Source: Phocoena phocoena (lineage: Eukaryota; Chordata; Mammalia; Artiodactyla; Phocoenidae). Taken from it: a stretch of DNA of 64,000 bases. A program made the translations under genes and the position numbers. Below, piece by piece: positions 24,804-35,828 of the stretch. The stretch's first letter is position 1, and every line of letters starts with the position of its first letter. The DNA lies in the NCBI RefSeq assembly GCF_963924675.1, contig NC_089239.1, positions 6,747,001-6,811,000 of the forward strand, given 5' to 3'. The notes below the pieces were generated by a model. That model saw only the letters and a program-made list of their open reading frames with translations. It had not been told where the DNA came from and ran no database searches.

Positions 24804-25013
24804 GGGCTTCCCTGGTGGCGCAGTGGTTGAGAGGCCGCCTGCCGATTCAGGGCACACGGGTTCGTGCCCCGGCCCGGGAAGATCCCACATGCCGCGGAGC
24901 GGCTGGGCCGGTGAGCCATGGCCGCTGAGCCTGCACGTCCGGAGCCTGTGCTCCGCAACGGGAGAGGCCACAACAGTGAGAGGCCCGCGTACCGCAAAAA
25001 AAAAAAAAAAAAA
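24804..25013 (+). mobile_element. CHR SINE, short cetacean subtype, 80 nt after exon 5 donor
   Basis: It starts gggcttccctggtggcgcag and ends gtaccgc plus an A run. The likely duplication is the A/C-rich aaaaaaaccc on both sides. Its closeness to the exon 5 donor and its same-strand orientation are noted in the findings. Confidence 0.9.
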
Positions 25014-25835
25014 ACCAAAAAAACCCAAACAACACGAGGTCATCATTTGAATACCCTTTGTATTCACTGCACTTGAAATGTACAGTCAGTTTACTCTGTT
25101 TAAGATGGGGGCAAAAAAGACATAGGCAAAAAAGCTTTGCTTTTCTTCTTTTTTTCCTCTCTTTTGTAATATCCCCATCTGTACTAGATTAATCTTGAGC
25201 TGTGCAGACAAAATTGAGCTGAGCTCCCTAAAATCATGGAAGAAAACTGGGCACTTCGCCTGTTTCTGGTTTGTGTGGTTAGTTTTTCTTAGTTGCAAAG
25301 TATGCTGCTTATTAAATTATTTCTGTCCGTTATGTGAATTAACCATTGTAATCATTACACCTGTTGCTCTGTTTGGTTGCACCAGCAATTTTGTCTGGCT
25401 CATGATGACCTGGGATAGCTCATACATTTTAGAGAAATACCAGAACTGTGTTTGTTCTGTCACAATGAACTGTGGTGACAGCTTGTGTAACGGGGTGAAA
25501 GTAGCCTCTTCAAACAGAATGCCTCCCTCAGACAGCCCTGGGCCTCCATTTAGGGCACTTACACTTTAGCTTGAAGACTTTAAAACTCTTTTACAACATT
25601 CGTAATTTCTATTCCGTGTACCTCTTCACTACCCTCCCAGCCGACACCACAACTGTGGGCTTGTGAATCCAAATTTAGTGGCACCTCATGGATGTGTGCT
25701 ATTTTTAAAGAATTCTGTGCTTATTTCCTAACATTGTCATATGCACATTAAAATAAATATAGGTACACCTCATCAGTGATATATTTTCCTAAAGAAAAGC
25801 ATAAGGGTCCTCTGTTAACCTGTTTCTGCCTATAG

Positions 25836-25922
25836 GTTCAACCGATTTCAGTAAGGCGAAGCTCCTTGGAAAAACTTAAGTTACAGTCCCCACTTGGTTC
25901 TGTTGACAGCTTTGACTTGCAA
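25836..25922 (+). CDS. NSD3: Candidate in-frame NSD3 cassette exon (29 codons)
   Basis: This is not in the canonical NSD3 protein as I know it. It has a plausible branch point (gttaac), a pyrimidine-rich tract and acceptor (tttctgcctatag), and a CAA|gtaaat donor. The 87 nt between are open in the phase needed (0/0) to sit between coding exons 5 and 6. The peptide begins VQPISVRRSSLEKLKLQ and continues PLGSVDSFDLQ. It contains an RRxS/RRSS basophilic-kinase-type motif. Inclusion would lengthen the linker without a frameshift. It may be a rare or lineage-limited alternative exon, or a pseudo-exon. Confidence 0.5.
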
Positions 25923-26013
25923 GTAAATACTTTGCATCTTTTTCGAATGCGAATTGGCTTCATTCTTGGAGCTGGTTTTTATCTGCTTTTGGATGCACAA
26001 ATCAAACTTTGTC

Positions 26014-26028
26014 ACCCCCCCCCCCCCC
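26014..26028 (+). repeat. C15 homopolymer
   Basis: An uninterrupted run of 15 C's, 92 nt after the candidate cassette exon. Its length may be unreliable in an assembly. Confidence 0.85.
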
Positions 26029-26569
26029 GCAAAGAGTGCTATTTAAATCAAATTTGAGATAAAACTGACCTTTTATAAAATGAAAGCTTTAAAAATACAT
26101 ATACTATATTTATAAATCACTCCTTTATTTCACTGCATTAAAAATACCTAAAATGAGACAGAACTGTAATTCTCCCTGCCTTCTCTCTGCTCCAGATTGC
26201 TTATGGGGTGCACATTTTCATCACACTTCTGTAATCTAAGGATATCCTTGTCTTTCAAAGACGTGTTGATATTTTTATCTGTAGTAGGGTACTTTACCAC
26301 AGGGAAATGACTATAGTTCTCTTACTGTGATATGGGTAAAGGGAGAGACTATTCAGACCAGAAAATATTTCGGTTTTGACAGAAAATTAGATGATACAGG
26401 TTTATTTTTTAGTGATATTCATCATCTGGACTTAGAAAACAGGTTTTTTTCCCCCACATAGTCTCATTGTACATTTTAGAGTACATCCTGATGACTTAAT
26501 AAAATTGTTCTGATAATGGCTAAGATAATAAATTAACTGCAATCAAAGACCATATAAAATCCAAGCACA

Positions 26570-26774
26570 GGGCTTCCCTGGTGGCGCAGTGGTTGAGAGT
26601 CCGCCTGCCGATGCAGGGGACATGGGTTTGTGCCCCGGTCCAGGAGGATCCCACGTGCCGCGGGGCGGCTGGGCCCGTGAGCCACGGCCACTGAGCCTGC
26701 GCGTCCGGAGCCTGTGCTCCGCAACGGGAGAGGCCACAACCGTGAGAGGCCCGCGTACCGCAAAAAAAAAAAAA
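26570..26774 (+). mobile_element. CHR SINE, short cetacean subtype, about 100 nt before exon 6
   Basis: The perfect duplication aaatccaagcaca flanks it (ending 26569; 26775-26787). Complete body and short A tail. Confidence 0.93.
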
Positions 26775-26872
26775 AAATCCAAGCACATTATGATGGTCTT
26801 AAGGCATCTTTATAAGCCAATGATGCCATTTGCCTGGTAATCACCTATTTTTTAATTTGCCTTATTTTGAAG

Positions 26873-26999
26873 GGAATTGGTAACAAAACAGAAATAAGTG
26901 TCAGGGGACAAGACAGACTTATAATTTCTACACCAAACCAGAGGAATGAAAAGGCAACTCAGAATATGTCATCTCCTGAAACAGCATCTGGTCCTGCAG
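26873..26999 (+). CDS. NSD3: NSD3 coding exon 6 (residues 528-570)
   Basis: The acceptor is cttattttgaag and the donor G|gtgggt, phase 0 in and phase 1 out. It encodes GIGNKTEISVRGQDRLIIST, then a Ser/Thr/Pro-rich stretch. It is a linker with no known fold. A CHR SINE ends only about 100 nt upstream of the acceptor. Confidence 0.93.
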
Positions 27000-29900
27000 G
27001 TGGGTATGAATGTAGAGTACATTCCCATTGGAGTTCTTGGTTCTGCTTGACTGTCACATGGCAGCTCTGTTCCTACCAAAATCAAATTATATTTTAAAAA
27101 TGAAATTATAAAAGTGATTATTTCAATAGGAAAGAATGGTTAGGGGCCAGAGAGCTTTATTGATAGTAATAGTTATTTTTCCTACAGGAATTTAAACAGT
27201 AGGATTCTATAATGAAAAGACTATAGTTATACAGTCTGTACATATCTGACTAGATGCACCATTTGACGATCTCTCTGCATGAGAATAACAGCTTTAATTT
27301 TCCAGCACTATTAACACATTCTTACTATTTCCTCCTTTATCCCCTATTGGACACAAATTGGTAGATGCCCACACTCTTTCCACTACTTAGGTGTGCTAGA
27401 TGTCAGCAGTTGAGGGGTTCGGGCCTAGCTCTCTTATAATCTTGTCTGATTAACAGATACCATGAATTGAAAATCAAGCTACATTATTGTTGCTCAAAGA
27501 AGAAATGCCTGTATTTAGTAAGATCGTGCCTTTGGAATAGGCAAAGTAATTTTTATTAAGAGACTGACTGAGGATCTTATAGAAGCTTAATTGAGTGTCT
27601 GGTGGATTTGGTTTATATAACAGTATTACTGCTGCATACAGCTGTCAAGAAAAGAGTTAGATACCAACTAACTTGGTCATTTGAAATCTTAGGAGGAAGG
27701 AGTTTGTTTCAATTTGTTCTTTCAAAATTTTTTTTGGAATCTAAGAAGTGACCAAATAATTTTCTAGAAAGATTAAAGTCTTTAAGACCCAAGGTAGTAA
27801 TCTTGGATCAGTAGTAGCTCAGGCAAACCTGTAATTGAGTGGCACTAAGGGCTAAGTATTTTTGTAAGGGAAATTTTGAGTAAGATTCTTCTTATTATAA
27901 AAGCTAAAGAAAAACAATCATTATTCGGGAAAGTTCATTATTCAGGAAAGAACTTGCAGCCCTTTATTTTCAAGAAAGGGCTGCAGGATGGGGAGAGGTG
28001 TTGCCATGTACGGGACAGGGCATAGTAAATAGAATGCCTTTATTCAACAATGAGTTGGGAAAGGAAGCTGCAGTAAAGTAAGGAGGGAGAACCAGATTTG
28101 CAACTTGTATCACTTCAAAATACTGTATAAAAAATGAAATTATAATGAAGCAATGAATAATGGACTTAGAAGATTTTGCATTAATTAGCCATAATTGAAA
28201 ATGTTTGTTACCTTCTTTGATACCACAAGACTCTTTTGGCCTCAGTGCTCTGTAGTTAGGTCTATCAGTTTTGTCATCTTTCTTTACACTAAACTGTTAG
28301 TAATTTGTCTAAATGTAAGTGTGATATTTAGACTAGGAGGATCATTACTTAAACATCTGCATTCTCCGAACTAGGGAGAAAGTAAATTCTTCATAGGATA
28401 TTAGATTGATCTTAAATATTAAACTTTTACTTTTAATGGAGATTTTTTCTGCCCCTCAGCTACTGAACATTTTATCTTCATGTAGTCTTTTCATTTCAAT
28501 TTAAGTTCTGCTGTGGATTTTCTTCTTTTTGTTCTTTTTTTTTCCTTTTCTAGTGAAAGCTAAAGGTGGAAGGTTATAATTCTTTATATCAAGAAAAAGC
28601 CCAGTTCCTTCCTCAGGCAGACATAACGTAATGAGATTGTAAATTAATGTTGTAGCCTTAATTTAGGGATGAGCACTCTAAAGCTTTGACCTTGGTTTAA
28701 ATTTGGTTACCAGCCGTAGTTGATAAGCATATTTTATCTTTTTACATGACCATTTTGTTCCTTGTGAAAATAACTTTGGTAGTTGAAAAGTCAGAAAAGA
28801 GACCCGATCTCCCTTCAGAAACTCATTGTACCATTATCTCATTTGGTGTTAACTACTCATGGGGAATTCTCCAGCCTTTTCTTAGTAAATTTAGGTGCTA
28901 CATAGGATGTATGGCACTGCTACATTTCTATGGTTTGAGGAGTTGTATCTGCATTTCTACCAGATTTCTAAGCTATTTTCCAAATCCAGAGATGCTCACT
29001 TCTCTCTTAGAACATAAACATAATACTTTTTGGTGTCTTTAAATGTAGTAGAATGTATATGTTCTTCGGGTAGCTTTCAGAATAATTTTAAGGAGTCACC
29101 ACATTGTCTTATCTTTATAAGACAATAGAGCAAATATCATTTGCCCTTGCTAGAACAATTTTGTTGTCATTCTCAAAACAAGGTTTTTTGTTTGTTTGTT
29201 TTACGCAGTTCTATTTTCACTTTCCTCTTCCCTGGTAGGTCTTGAGTGTTGATGACTATACTGAAATATGGATCTCTGGAATACTCAGGTGTCTGTGAGG
29301 GTAGGATACCTGTTGTCTTAGTTAACATTTTCATCGTTGTAAGGAGAAGAGTGAGAGTAAAGGACACCTTCATTTTGTGACTTCTCTGCTAGAAATTAAT
29401 TAAGCACAACTCAGAAACAATACATTATCATCATATTACCTACTCCTTCGCCCCAAAAAGTAGTGGGATCCTTCTTTGTTTTGGCTTTGAACAAAGGTGA
29501 GGAAAGCCCTTTCCACATAGACAAGAACAATGAAACCAGAAAATATACAGGTGATATGGAACACTTCATTGAGGTAGCTTCTGCAAGGTGATTATTATCT
29601 AGCAAGGACTGTTTAGGTGGTCCAAGCACTGAAAAGATGGAGAACAGCTGTGCTGAAGGTATCATTCCTTCTTAGGGTCACAGAATGAATCATTCTGTGA
29701 TTCATTCCTGACTTAGTGTTTCTTCACATTGCGGCCTTCAATCTTTAGTTTTATCCTTTCCTTTTAAAATGGGGTCCATGTGAGTTTTCTTTCAAAGAAT
29801 TTTACTGTTTAAAAATCTTCATAGTTTCTTTTATTCACCATTTAATATTAAATAGCTTGATAATTTGTTTCAACTAGTTTTCCATGACTAATTATTTCTA

Positions 29901-30467
29901 AGTTATACAAGTCTCTTGATAGTCAAATTAATGATTCAGTTTTAGTCCCATTTTTGTGCCTTTCCTGCTTTTTCTCTTTGGTTGTTAATGATATAACAAT
30001 AGCAAAACCAGCACCTAGCACTGTTAAGCGTTTTATGTGTAGAATTAATTTATTTGTTAAAATGCAAAATACATAGTACCGATTGAATTTTGAACCATTA
30101 ATTCCTAATGTCAACTGAGAATAAAATCATTTTCATCCATCCCCTCAGTCCCTTCAATTATTATTACCTAAATGTGTTTATCTGCTGTTTTGGTTTGACT
30201 TTGCAGTTTTTAAAAATCCAATCCCTCTTTATCTGTATAGTTCAGAGTGCGTTATGACTCCTAGTCTCAACCCATCAGCTTTTACAATTTGATCTATACA
30301 ATTTTTTTAATGTACTCCCAAGTGTTTAATAGTTTTTTTAATGAGTTATAGTTAAAAGACCAAAAGTAATGGATAAGAAAAGGAAGGAATTTGGTCAGAT
30401 ATTAATTACTTGAATGTCAGTTACTCAAGTGAGGATTTATTGTTTGTTCGTTTGAATTGTCTTTTAG
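27000..30467 (+). other. NSD3 intron between coding exons 6 and 7
   Basis: 3.5 kb in which I recognise no gene and no named repeat, which is unusual for this repeat-rich locus. Confidence 0.6.
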
Positions 30468-30568
30468 GCTCAGTAGAAAAGAAGCAACAGAGAAGATCCA
30501 TTAGAACCCGTTCCGAATCAGAGAAATCCACTGAGGTCGTGCCAAAGAAGAAGATCAAAAAGGAGCAG
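30468..30568 (+). CDS. NSD3: NSD3 coding exon 7 (residues 570-603); last exon shared by long and short isoforms
   Basis: The acceptor is gtcttttag and the donor CAG|gttggc, phase 1 in and phase 0 out. It encodes SVEKKQQRRSIRTRSESEKS and ends VPKKKIKKEQ, a basic probable nuclear-localisation stretch. From here the transcript joins either the short-isoform terminal exon (31606) or coding exon 8 (32694). The donor is weak (gttggc), which fits a regulated choice. Confidence 0.94.
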
Positions 30569-31605
30569 GTTGGCTTCCCACATGTAGAGGGTTAACCGTC
30601 GTATTTGTGAGTGTTGTGGCTTATGCTGGTGTCTTAAAAGAAAGAGAGACTCCCCCCACACTGGCTTTCCTTTCCGGACTACCTAATGCTTCTGTCCTGG
30701 TGAATCCCAGTGCCCAGTCCTAATACAACCATCCCTGTGATGCTGCTTCAAGCATTTTCATAGAAAACAATCAGGCTTCAGGAGATGGGAAGTCAGTGGT
30801 ACAAGACTTTTAAAGAATTCCTCACATTGATTTTGACATTTCAGTTACGAGCAAAATGATTTCATGTTTTCGTGATTTTTATTTGGAACCATCGAGTTCC
30901 CTTTTTTTTTTTAATTTTAATTTTTGGTTTAAGCTGCTGGTATAATTTTTATTTTTTAAACAGACCAAATTAATTTACCTATAAGAGTTTTATTTAAGAA
31001 ACAGATAATCATAGATGATCTGGTTTTTCTGTTGGTATCACAGATTTTTTGGAATGTTATTTTCCCAGTGGAATGGCATTCACCTGTTACTAAGTTATCA
31101 GATACACACTATTTATGTAAAAAGAAGGAGGGTCATTTTCACCGAAGGGTATTCAGCCAGTGTAATCAATACAGCAATAGGCATATTAAATTACCTTTTC
31201 AAAGAAATTTTTGGAAATCGTTAACTCCTTTAACTTAAATTCACAGTCAGAATTTTTCTTAATTTGTTAAAGTGAAAGAATATCCAGTTTTATACCCAGA
31301 CAGCTGCTACTAAACAAAAAGAATTGTGAATAGTGTTAGTTCCAATAAGATTTATATTTTTAAAACCACTTAAATATGGAAGAATGTGAAGTTTTTTATT
31401 TAAATTATTTCCTTCAGAATTTTAAACTTCCAAACTTAAGAGGTGATTTTGTGGGTACTCTATGGTATCATCAGACATGTAAAACAGTTTTCCCAGAAAT
31501 ATTTAACAAAAATTTAAATAATATACTAATTTGTCATTCATTTATCATAATTAGCTTTCATACTTAGGAAATTATATTCCAAAAAATCTTTCTAACCTCT
31601 TGCAG

Positions 31606-31746
31606 ATCTCCAGTATTCCTTTCCAAAATGAAGTTGTGATTTTGCCAGCTGGTTCCCAAATTCAGTCTGTGACCAGTCAGTCTAAAATTAATAAGGAGAA
31701 TGAGTACAAAAAATGGGACGGATTGTTAATGCCACTGTGTTTATAG
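31606..31746 (+). CDS. NSD3: Alternative terminal exon of NSD3 short isoform (46-residue tail and stop)
   Basis: The acceptor is ctcttgcag. In phase 0 after exon 7 it encodes a unique tail starting ISSIPFQNEVVILPAGSQIQ and ending LLMPLCL, then TAG at 31744-31746. This matches the alternative C-terminus of NSD3-short, which lacks PHD, second PWWP and SET modules. It keeps the ET-binding peptide and PWWP1 and so acts as an adaptor (known to bridge BRD4 and CHD8). By my exon count the product is 649 residues; the human short form is about 645. The 3'UTR follows directly. Confidence 0.92.
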   Translation: MSSIPFQNEVVILPAGSQIQSVTSQSKINKENEYKKWDGLLMPLCL

Positions 31747-31885
31747 TTAGTAGTAAAACAATACCAGTGATTGTTTAGAAGATTTTATATTTGTATTACT
31801 AATTGTATCTTATAAAAGCACTTCTGTTGTATGTTTTTTTTACTTGTTGTAAAAAAAAAAATAAAAAATTTTTTAAAAAGCTTAG
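31747..31885 (+). other. NSD3: 3'UTR of NSD3 short isoform with candidate poly(A) signal
   Basis: This AT-rich stretch follows the TAG of the short terminal exon. An AATAAA hexamer lies at 31860-31865 within an A-rich run. The true cleavage site cannot be fixed from sequence alone and could be further downstream. Confidence 0.45.
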
Positions 31886-32693
31886 AATAATCCTTAAATA
31901 TTTACAAAATGTGTTGCAACATGCATATTTCACCACTCAGAGAAACATAAAATCCAATTCATAGCTTAAGCAGGTACTCCTCCAAATGGCATCCTTCCTT
32001 TAATTCCAACGGTTCAATCCTCAAATTACCACGTGTTTTACATAAACATTGGCAGAATAACTTCTGATCTCGCTCTCCTAATGTAGGATCAAGACACTGT
32101 TCATAAGACACTCAAGAAAGTGCTTTTGCAATATCACAAACTTATTTTCTTAAGTTTGTACTAGCAGCAAAAGTATTGAGCTTCCAGCTGTATGGAGCCC
32201 TGTAGCACTCTCTACAGAGAGGGTCCTGATTCCCAGCAACTTAGATGTGAGTGCAGGCGCGGAAGGGTCTTAAAGTGGCGTGAGTTACATTAACCTGAGT
32301 ATCATAGTAAGTAAAAATTTATCCTAACGTCTTTGGGGCGGGAGGGGTTTATAGCAACATCGGGGCTGGTTGCAGAAACAACCCCTCTCCTGCCTCCCAG
32401 ACACTGAGGAAAGTATTTGTGTTCTTTTCATATACCAAGGGAATGGTGGGAAAGGTCGTTGCTCAAAAGCATGTGGCTGTGTGTTGTCACTTGGCATCCA
32501 GCACAGGCAGCTAGAATTTAAACCCTCCCTGACCCTGAGACAGAGAACTTTACCAGAAAATGGGACCGAGTCCAGATTTCAGATACATTAATCGCTCATC
32601 ATTACTTAGATTGATCGAAGTATTATTTTTTTCCCTCTGTTAATTAAGTGAAAAAAAATTCCCCATTAATGCTGTATTTTTCTGTCCAAACAG

Positions 32694-32739
32694 GTTGAAA
32701 CAGTTCCTCAGGCTACAGTGAAGACTGGATTACAAAAAG
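32694..32739 (+). CDS. NSD3: NSD3 coding exon 8 (residues 604-619)
   Basis: The acceptor is ctgtccaaacag and the donor G|gtgagt, phase 0 in and phase 1 out, 46 nt. It encodes VETVPQATVKTGLQK. Joining it to exon 7 gives the long isoform; using the 31606 exon instead gives the short isoform. Confidence 0.93.
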
Positions 32740-32879
32740 GTGAGTTATTATAATGTTGCTCTGCATTTCCTTGATTAAAAACAATTTGAAAGAATTATTT
32801 GTACTTCATGTATTTTTGTGTGTCTCTGTAAATCACTTGTTGCTCTTCAGTCGATAATTTGTGTGAAATTGAAGTATTC

Positions 32880-32922
32880 CCGTGTTTGTGTGTGTGTGCG
32901 CGCATGCGTGCGTGTGTGTCTT
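32880..32922. repeat. GT/GC microsatellite
   Basis: tgtttgtgtgtgtgtgcgcg then catgcgtgcgtgtgtgt, alternating purine-pyrimidine, about 140 nt after the exon 8 donor. Confidence 0.85.
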
Positions 32923-33055
32923 TTAGAATTGATCTTACTCTGTGCCTCCATGTGAAAAGTCTTATTTGTTTTGGTAAATTGGAGAACACCACGTAGGCTT
33001 GATACTGTTTCCAACTTTTCTCCATAAGATTCTGGGGTTTCACTGGTTTATAAAC

Positions 33056-33437
33056 TAGGGATGTGACGAATCCACTTTTTTTGGTATTCGACTGAATACC
33101 GAATAGTAGCTATGTCAATAGTGGTCAAACATGGACTATGACAAATCAGACAAGACAACCTGATTGAAAAAAAAAAAAATCTTGCCACGTTTATTTTTAC
33201 AGTGCTGTAAAATCTTTTTGTATATTAAAATGATTCGTAGCATATTTATGGCCATTATTTGATGACCTTATGCAGAATCTATTTGAGATATGCACAAAGT
33301 TTAAGAAACCTTAAACTTAAGTCTGTACTTTTCTGTGTGCAATTTGACTACAGTACAAACTCCATAGCATGATTCGTGCGTTTTTGGTGAGATCAGACTG
33401 TATTTAATACCTGTAGTTTACTCTGGGCAAATTGCAT

Positions 33438-33472
<35 letters not shown>

Positions 33473-35278
33473 ACCAGCCTCTCTGCATTCTCGGGGAGAA
33501 GTCTGCAGCGATGGTCTCCGTGGAGATCCTCAGCAGAACTGAACAGCCTCTCGGAGGGAACACTGCTTGGCGGAGCTCCAAGAAAAGACATCGCGATCGC
33601 TGCGAGATTAGGAGGCCTGATTGCGTTGTGTTTCCACCATTCCACAGGGTCGGCGGACCGGGGAGTGCAGGGCTCTGTCAGATTCAGTGACAGCTCCGTC
33701 TCCGCAGCGAGTGAGGAAACTGTGGACTGAGATTCCTGTACAATTTCATCCCAGAAACTCCAGACTTGTAGTCTCCATGCAAGATTTCTTTGTCGGCGGC
33801 TCGATAAACAGTTTCTTTGTTTTCAATTTTGATTTTGCCAATCATCATTATGGGCATTTTCCTGCCTGATTTCTTTTTCAAGACTCTGAACAATTGCTTT
33901 AACATTCAAATGATTTTTTTTTTTTCTTTTCTTTTTTTTTTTTTTTTTTTGGTCTGAGCTGGATGGGTACAGCTTAAATCATGGGTCCAGCCTAAAAACC
34001 ACCGTTTAACTTACACTGATCAATTTCAACATGGACTGTTTTTGGGTTTTTTTGTTTTTGTTTTTGTTTTTTTTTTAAAATAAAGCGTCATTAATGCACA
34101 TCTGCAGGGTTTTGCCAAACAGCCCAAACTGTATACATTACAATCATTAAAAGCTCTTATTTTTTTTAACATTAGTGCCGTTATCATGGAGAACAGCGTG
34201 GTGGCTGCCTTTGGCAGCCTGTCCTTTTTCTAGCATTTTCAGAAACTCATCGGAAATGGCGGTACCTGTGTTTCCCTTCGAAAGCCTCTCAGTACAGCAC
34301 TCCTGTTCCTCTGTTAAAACTCCTTGTTAATCCAGTGATCTTTTAGGCCAAGGAAATATTTTGTGGTGGTGTTCTGGGTCCATACACCAGCAATGAAGGA
34401 GATAGATTTGTGTACTTGTGTTTTTTAATCAGCGTTAACACGGGCAGGCACCCTCATTTGTAGATGTAAGGAAACATTCAGTGAAAACCTTGTAGGATGG
34501 GATGTGATAACGAGGTTCCAGTCACCTGAGCAGTCTAACGAGGTCCACATCCTCCTGCACAGACCGTGCCGCACACCAAGTGCTGTTCCCGCTCAGCCTC
34601 TGTGGATCTTCATGGCCTCGGGAGACCTGTTTCTCCGTGGTCTCTTCTGGACTGCATACTTCCACCATAGCTTGCTGGGCTGATCTAGATGTCTGTTTGT
34701 TGTATGGAAATTTTGGGGGAAAAAAAAAAAAATCTAAAACACAAACTGTGGGTTGAAATATTAACCGTCTCCTTGGTTCCTTGGTATTCACCGTGCCTGA
34801 TGTGCACATTTCATCGTGGCTGTTTCTGTATAGCCTATACTGCATTAGCCCAAGAGATTGTTGCTTTGTAACTTTTTGCACTATTGTTTTGGCTGGATTT
34901 GTATTACACACCGTTTTAAAAAAAAAAAATTCCACACTCTTCTCTGCCTTTTTTTTTTTTTTTTTCATATTTATTCCTTCCCTCACCAAGTCCACACAGA
35001 GGCCTCTCATCCAGCTCTTCGTGATTTGGCTGCACTTGAACATTGTCTGTTTACAGCCCTCAGCACTGTGCCTCCTAGATGGCATGACGTATGTAGCTGT
35101 GCTGCAACACTTGTAATGGTCACAGTAAACGCCCTTCACCCAGGAAGTCTCAGATGAACAATTGTGGACATCCAGGATTTATCTGGGGGGCAGTAATCAA
35201 CTGAATTGCAAAATTCGGGGGAAAATGGCACTATCCGTGTACGAATCGAATACAAATCAAAGATTTGTCACATCCCTA
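33056..35278 (-). mobile_element. hAT-superfamily DNA transposon with inverted ends and a defective transposase
   Basis: The ends pair as inverted repeats: tagggatgtgacgaatc at 33056-33072 and its complement with one mismatch at 35262-35278. The flanks ttataaac (33048-33055) and ataaaaac (35279-35286) agree at 6 of 8 positions, as expected for the 8-bp hAT target duplication. The - strand carries pieces of hAT transposase in order: LEPRYHIPSYKVFTE (near 34480-34530), a segment with WTQNTTTKYFLGLKDHWINK (near 34330-34400), HAVLHDNGTN (near 34175-34205) and the C-terminal dimerisation block WWKHN...SSVPSERLFS (33540-33645). Stops, frameshifts and a too-short middle show it is dead. The exact family was not identified. 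Confidence 0.88.
33442..33645 (-). pseudogene. hAT transposase C-terminal dimerisation domain remnant
   Basis: The sequence reads WWKHNAIRPPNLAAIAMSFL and then GAPPSSVPSERLFSSAEDL. This is the conserved hAT C-terminal block (WWK-N-FP-LA--A---L--P-SSVPSER-FS) found in transposases and domesticated ZBED proteins. It ends in a poly(A)/poly(T) run at about 33434-33471 and has no intact upstream frame. Confidence 0.85.
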
Positions 35279-35697
35279 ATAAAAACAAGATGGAGGTGTC
35301 TCTGCGACCATATTTGTAAGCTACACAGTGTGTTGGGTTTTATGTCTTCCCCCTCCAAATTGAATGGTTCTTTGGATTGCTCCAAATCGATCAGCTGTCC
35401 TACAGTTTTGATAGAATTGGTTTTTAGGTTGGAACTTGGGCTCTGTTGCCCGAAAATAGCTTTAGAGCAGGAGCACGGAATTAAGTGTTTTAATAGAGCG
35501 GTTGTAAGTTACATCACTCACCATCAGGAAGGTCAGAAGCTTATGAAATTTTGACTCGTGACTTCAGTGTTACAGAGAGCTATGCTTTTTTTCACACTAC
35601 AGATGAGTTTGGGGAAAGAAAATATTCTCCCACAAAAAAATTAAAACAACAGACTTTAAGTACTATTTTAGGATTAATTTCGGTGTGTTGTATTAAG

Positions 35698-35828
35698 GTG
35701 CCAGCGAGATTTCAGATTCCTGTAAACCTCTAAAGAAAAGGAGCCGCGCCTCAACTGATGTAGAAATGGCTAGTTCCACGTACAGAGACACGTCTGACTC
35801 CGATTCCAGAGGACTGAGTGACCTGCAG
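35698..35828 (+). CDS. NSD3: NSD3 coding exon 9 (residues 619-662)
   Basis: The acceptor is ggtgtgttgtattaag and the donor CAG|gtaaat, phase 1 in and phase 0 out. It encodes ASEISDSCKPLKKRSRASTD, then a Ser/Asp-rich run ending RGLSDLQ. It is a disordered linker. The 2.2-kb hAT transposon ends about 420 nt upstream of its acceptor. Confidence 0.93.

Larger units (their letters stand above)
24724..26872 (+). other. NSD3 intron between coding exons 5 and 6
   Basis: It holds two same-strand CHR SINEs, one near each end (24804 and 26570), with the candidate cassette exon and a C15 run between. Confidence 0.8.
32740..35697 (+). other. NSD3 intron between coding exons 8 and 9
   Basis: About three quarters of this 3.0-kb intron is the hAT transposon (33056-35278). 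The rest holds a GT/GC microsatellite and unnamed sequence. Confidence 0.8.

Noticed and set aside
34522..35139. 205-codon frame on the - strand
   Set aside because: It lies in the hAT element. Only its end (EDVDLVRLLR) matches transposase; low-complexity K and F runs come from poly(A/T). Treated as transposon fossil.
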